From: Parapedobacter indicus
GTDB lineage: Bacteria > Bacteroidota > Bacteroidia > Sphingobacteriales > Sphingobacteriaceae
Length of the DNA stretch: 64,000 nt
Direction: 5' to 3'
Assembly (NCBI RefSeq): GCF_900113765.1
Contig: NZ_FOQO01000004.1
Span: 1 to 64,000 of the forward strand
Shown here: in pieces, positions 62,360 to 64,000 of the stretch
How positions within the stretch are numbered: position 1 is the first letter of the stretch
Layout of the letters: every line of letters begins with the position of its first letter
Position numbers and translations under genes: made by a program
Notes under the pieces: model-generated
Databases searched by the model: none
The model's input: the letters and a program-made list of their open reading frames with translations, nothing else
Told to the model about the DNA's origin: nothing

Positions 62360-63571
62360 CTAATGAGTTTCATCAATCGCGGTAATAGTGTAATTTATTC
62401 CTCTGCCACCAGTAGAGACGATTTCTGTTCGCCTTTGGGATGGGGGTTTGATTAAGCGGCGTTCAAAAAAATAGTTTGGTCGTGTCCCACTCCCTCCCCA
62501 GTATAAAAACAAATTCGGTAATGATGGCTGTTCAAATGCATCATCTTCATGGTCCTCTGGTGATCCTGAATTATCTGCGCCCGTAATATTTATAACATAA
62601 TGATGGTTGCGAAGTAAAGGTATTAAATTATTAGCCGCATCCTTAAAATCTATACGATAGAAACATGGCGTAGATACATCTGCATTATAATAGCCCCCTA
62701 TTACTAATGCTGTGGCTGTAGGATCTGGATTTGCGGTTCCTGCAGTTGCTTCAAAAAGATAAATTTCTCTTTCTAATTTATTCCCGCTTACTTCATATTT
62801 GAGCGTACTGTTATTAGGTAGACCTAAACTTACAGGCAGACTCGGCTCATTATTTTCAAACTTATTCTTGTCTGGCATAATCAGTCCACTGCTTTTACTA
62901 TTATAAACATGTACCTCTGTAAGCGTAAAAATTCCGATCAATTGATCGGCTACTACATCTACACGTACAATACTACGCAATAAATCGATTTCTTCCGTGT
63001 GGATCATTGGAACATTCATGCCTGAAATAAGATCTGTCTCACCCCACATGGGCAGTGGAGTAAAAGGTCCTCCTTCTATTTTGGCCTGCCATTTATCGGA
63101 ATGCTCATAGATTAGATGCTTCTGCAGGCTTTCTTTAGTTTCTCCTAGATTAATACCATAAGTATCCAATTGCTGACGTGCATTAACCAGGATAACGAGC
63201 CTATATTCATTGCCTGTGTCTTCATCTCGGCGTAAGCTTGCTGTCAACTCTGCTTTGTCATTGTTAGGCGGTGGTAAAGGAACTACAATACCTGTGGCAC
63301 GATAACTAAATCGTTCTTTACCATCTATATCTTTTTTAAATACTAATACGTCCACTTCCTCTATCAAATTCTCATCTACTTCATTAATAGTATACGTTTT
63401 TAGCCCACTTGGAAGCGTGGGTAATTTCAACGAAAGGGTTACAGACACTTCTTCCTTCTTAGGAACAATATCTTCATCATCCGATTTTTGGCAGGAGCCA
63501 AAGCAAATGAACATCGCTAGCATACACACCAAAAATGGTTTTAGGTTAACGTACTTGCTATTACATTTCAT
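62360..63571 (-). CDS. FimA/Mfa-like type V fimbrial lipoprotein
   Basis: 403 aa. Lipoprotein signal with lipobox FGSC (Cys27). Fimbrillin-like pattern: N-terminal beta domain (VTLSLKLPTLPSGLKTYTINEVDENLIEEVDVLVF), LVILVNARQQL, the family motif PLPMWGETD, then LRSIVRVDVVADQ, and the C-terminal HHYVINITG segment. It belongs to the Mfa/Fim superfamily, whose members are exported as lipoproteins and processed at the surface to polymerise; whether this is shaft or accessory subunit is unclear. AT-richer than the neighbouring regions. 11 bases after the upstream gene. Confidence 0.82.
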   Translation of the reverse strand: MKCNSKYVNLKPFLVCMLAMFICFGSCQKSDDEDIVPKKEEVSVTLSLKLPTLPSGLKTYTINEVDENLIEEVDVLVFKKDIDGKERFSYRATGIVVPLPPPNNDKAELTASLRRDEDTGNEYRLVILVNARQQLDTYGINLGETKESLQKHLIYEHSDKWQAKIEGGPFTPLPMWGETDLISGMNVPMIHTEEIDLLRSIVRVDVVADQLIGIFTLTEVHVYNSKSSGLIMPDKNKFENNEPSLPVSLGLPNNSTLKYEVSGNKLEREIYLFEATAGTANPDPTATALVIGGYYNADVSTPCFYRIDFKDAANNLIPLLRNHHYVINITGADNSGSPEDHEDDAFEQPSLPNLFLYWGGSGTRPNYFFERRLIKPPSQRRTEIVSTGGRGINYTITAIDETH

Positions 63572-63582
63572 CGTGGTAGAAG

Positions 63583-64000
63583 TTACTGTAATTCGTAGTC
63601 ATTCTCGGTTACCAACCATTCATTGATATATATCCTGATTTTCAGGTCAACAGTGTAAAGAAATCCGATATCAAAACTATTGGCGCATTCTAAATTTAAT
63701 CCGGGCACGCGGTTAAGCAATTCGTAGAGGTTTTCATCCACCAGCTTATAACCTGTCTCGGGATTAATAACCTGTAATCTAGTAAAAGAGCCATCTTGTT
63801 TTAACGGCCAGTTAACCAGCGATCTTCCAAACAAAAATTTATCTTCGTTTTCTTCCAGTGGCACGTAAATTAACGGGTTTCCTGTTAAAAAAAATTGTTG
63901 ATCATTAAATGTATAATATCCAGCGTTACCTGCCAAGGCTACTTGGTATAACTCGCTTCCGTCTAAACCGTCCACAGAAACGTTCAATACCTTCGTGTGT
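63583..64000 (-). CDS. FimB/Mfa2-like fimbrial protein, 5' part outside the window
   Basis: Partial: the frame stays open through base 64000, so the true start is off the window; 139 codons are visible. The C-terminal part ELLNRVPGLNLECANSF then VDLKIRIYINEWLVTENDYEL has the 'strand - IYINEWLV' ending typical of FimB/Mfa2-type anchor or accessory subunits. Followed after 11 bases by the fimbrillin-like gene, so the same operon. Confidence 0.65.
   Translation of the reverse strand, partial: HTKVLNVSVDGLDGSELYQVALAGNAGYYTFNDQQFFLTGNPLIYVPLEENEDKFLFGRSLVNWPLKQDGSFTRLQVINPETGYKLVDENLYELLNRVPGLNLECANSFDIGFLYTVDLKIRIYINEWLVTENDYELQ

Overview
The window is a piece of a Bacteroidota chromosome, most likely a soil or plant-associated member of the Sphingobacteriaceae (Pedobacter/Parapedobacter-like). 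Evidence: two SusC/SusD outer-membrane pairs, each preceded by an ECF sigma factor and a FecR anti-sigma factor; the fused SecDF translocase; several promoters of the Bacteroidota type (TTTG, about 20 bases, TAnnTTTG); DUF3857 transglutaminase-like proteins; and a type V (FimA/Mfa-like) fimbrial locus. This assignment is inference from gene content. I see no tRNA, rRNA, CRISPR array, transposase or phage gene.

Layout. 0-2.7 kb: a PLP-dependent ACC-deaminase/D-cysteine-desulfhydrase relative, convergent with guaB (IMP dehydrogenase). 2.8-13.7 kb (all minus strand): a complete glycan-uptake locus read as sigma factor, FecR, SusC, SusD, a GxGYxYP lipoprotein and an exported TIM-barrel glycoside-hydrolase-like protein, closed by a terminator. 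13.8-18.1 kb: a SnoaL-like protein, a DUF6965 protein, proB, proC and an AGCS sodium/alanine symporter. 18.15-26.85 kb: a second sigma/FecR/SusC/SusD locus whose only enzyme is an exported FAD-dependent oxidoreductase. 26.9-32.5 kb: a large-subunit catalase divergent from an ankyrin-repeat gene, a VOC protein next to a Crp/Fnr regulator (with a perfect TTGAT-N4-ATCAA site between them), and two outer-membrane beta-barrel proteins.

32.7-43.9 kb is plus strand: secDF, a dicarboxylate/glutamate symporter, then a redox operon (MarR regulator, thioredoxin-reductase-like ferredoxin-NADP reductase, [2Fe-2S] ferredoxin, type II NADH dehydrogenase), a PolX-like protein with a decayed polymerase site but an intact PHP domain, and an M1 aminopeptidase. 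43.9-47.8 kb: two translationally coupled DUF3857/transglutaminase proteins, one with the catalytic Cys and His and one without. 47.9-53.6 kb: the rod-shape/elongasome operon mreB-mreC-mreD-mrdA-rodA. 53.7-56.9 kb: a penicillin-acylase-family Ntn hydrolase with two small downstream genes. 57.1-60.6 kb: pstSCAB phosphate uptake. 60.7-64 kb (minus, running off the window): two FimA/FimB/Mfa-like fimbrial proteins, a clostripain-family lipoprotein protease and a receiver-like protein with Glu at the phosphorylation site.

How it works together: the two Sus loci are self-contained uptake systems in which substrate binding to SusC should signal through FecR to the cognate sigma factor (STN domains are present on both SusC proteins). 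Housekeeping blocks (GTP and proline synthesis, protein export, cell shape, phosphate uptake) lie between them. The least explained parts are the enzymes of the two Sus loci, the fimbria/clostripain/pseudo-receiver cluster at the right edge, and the Fnr-site/VOC pair near 30.3 kb.
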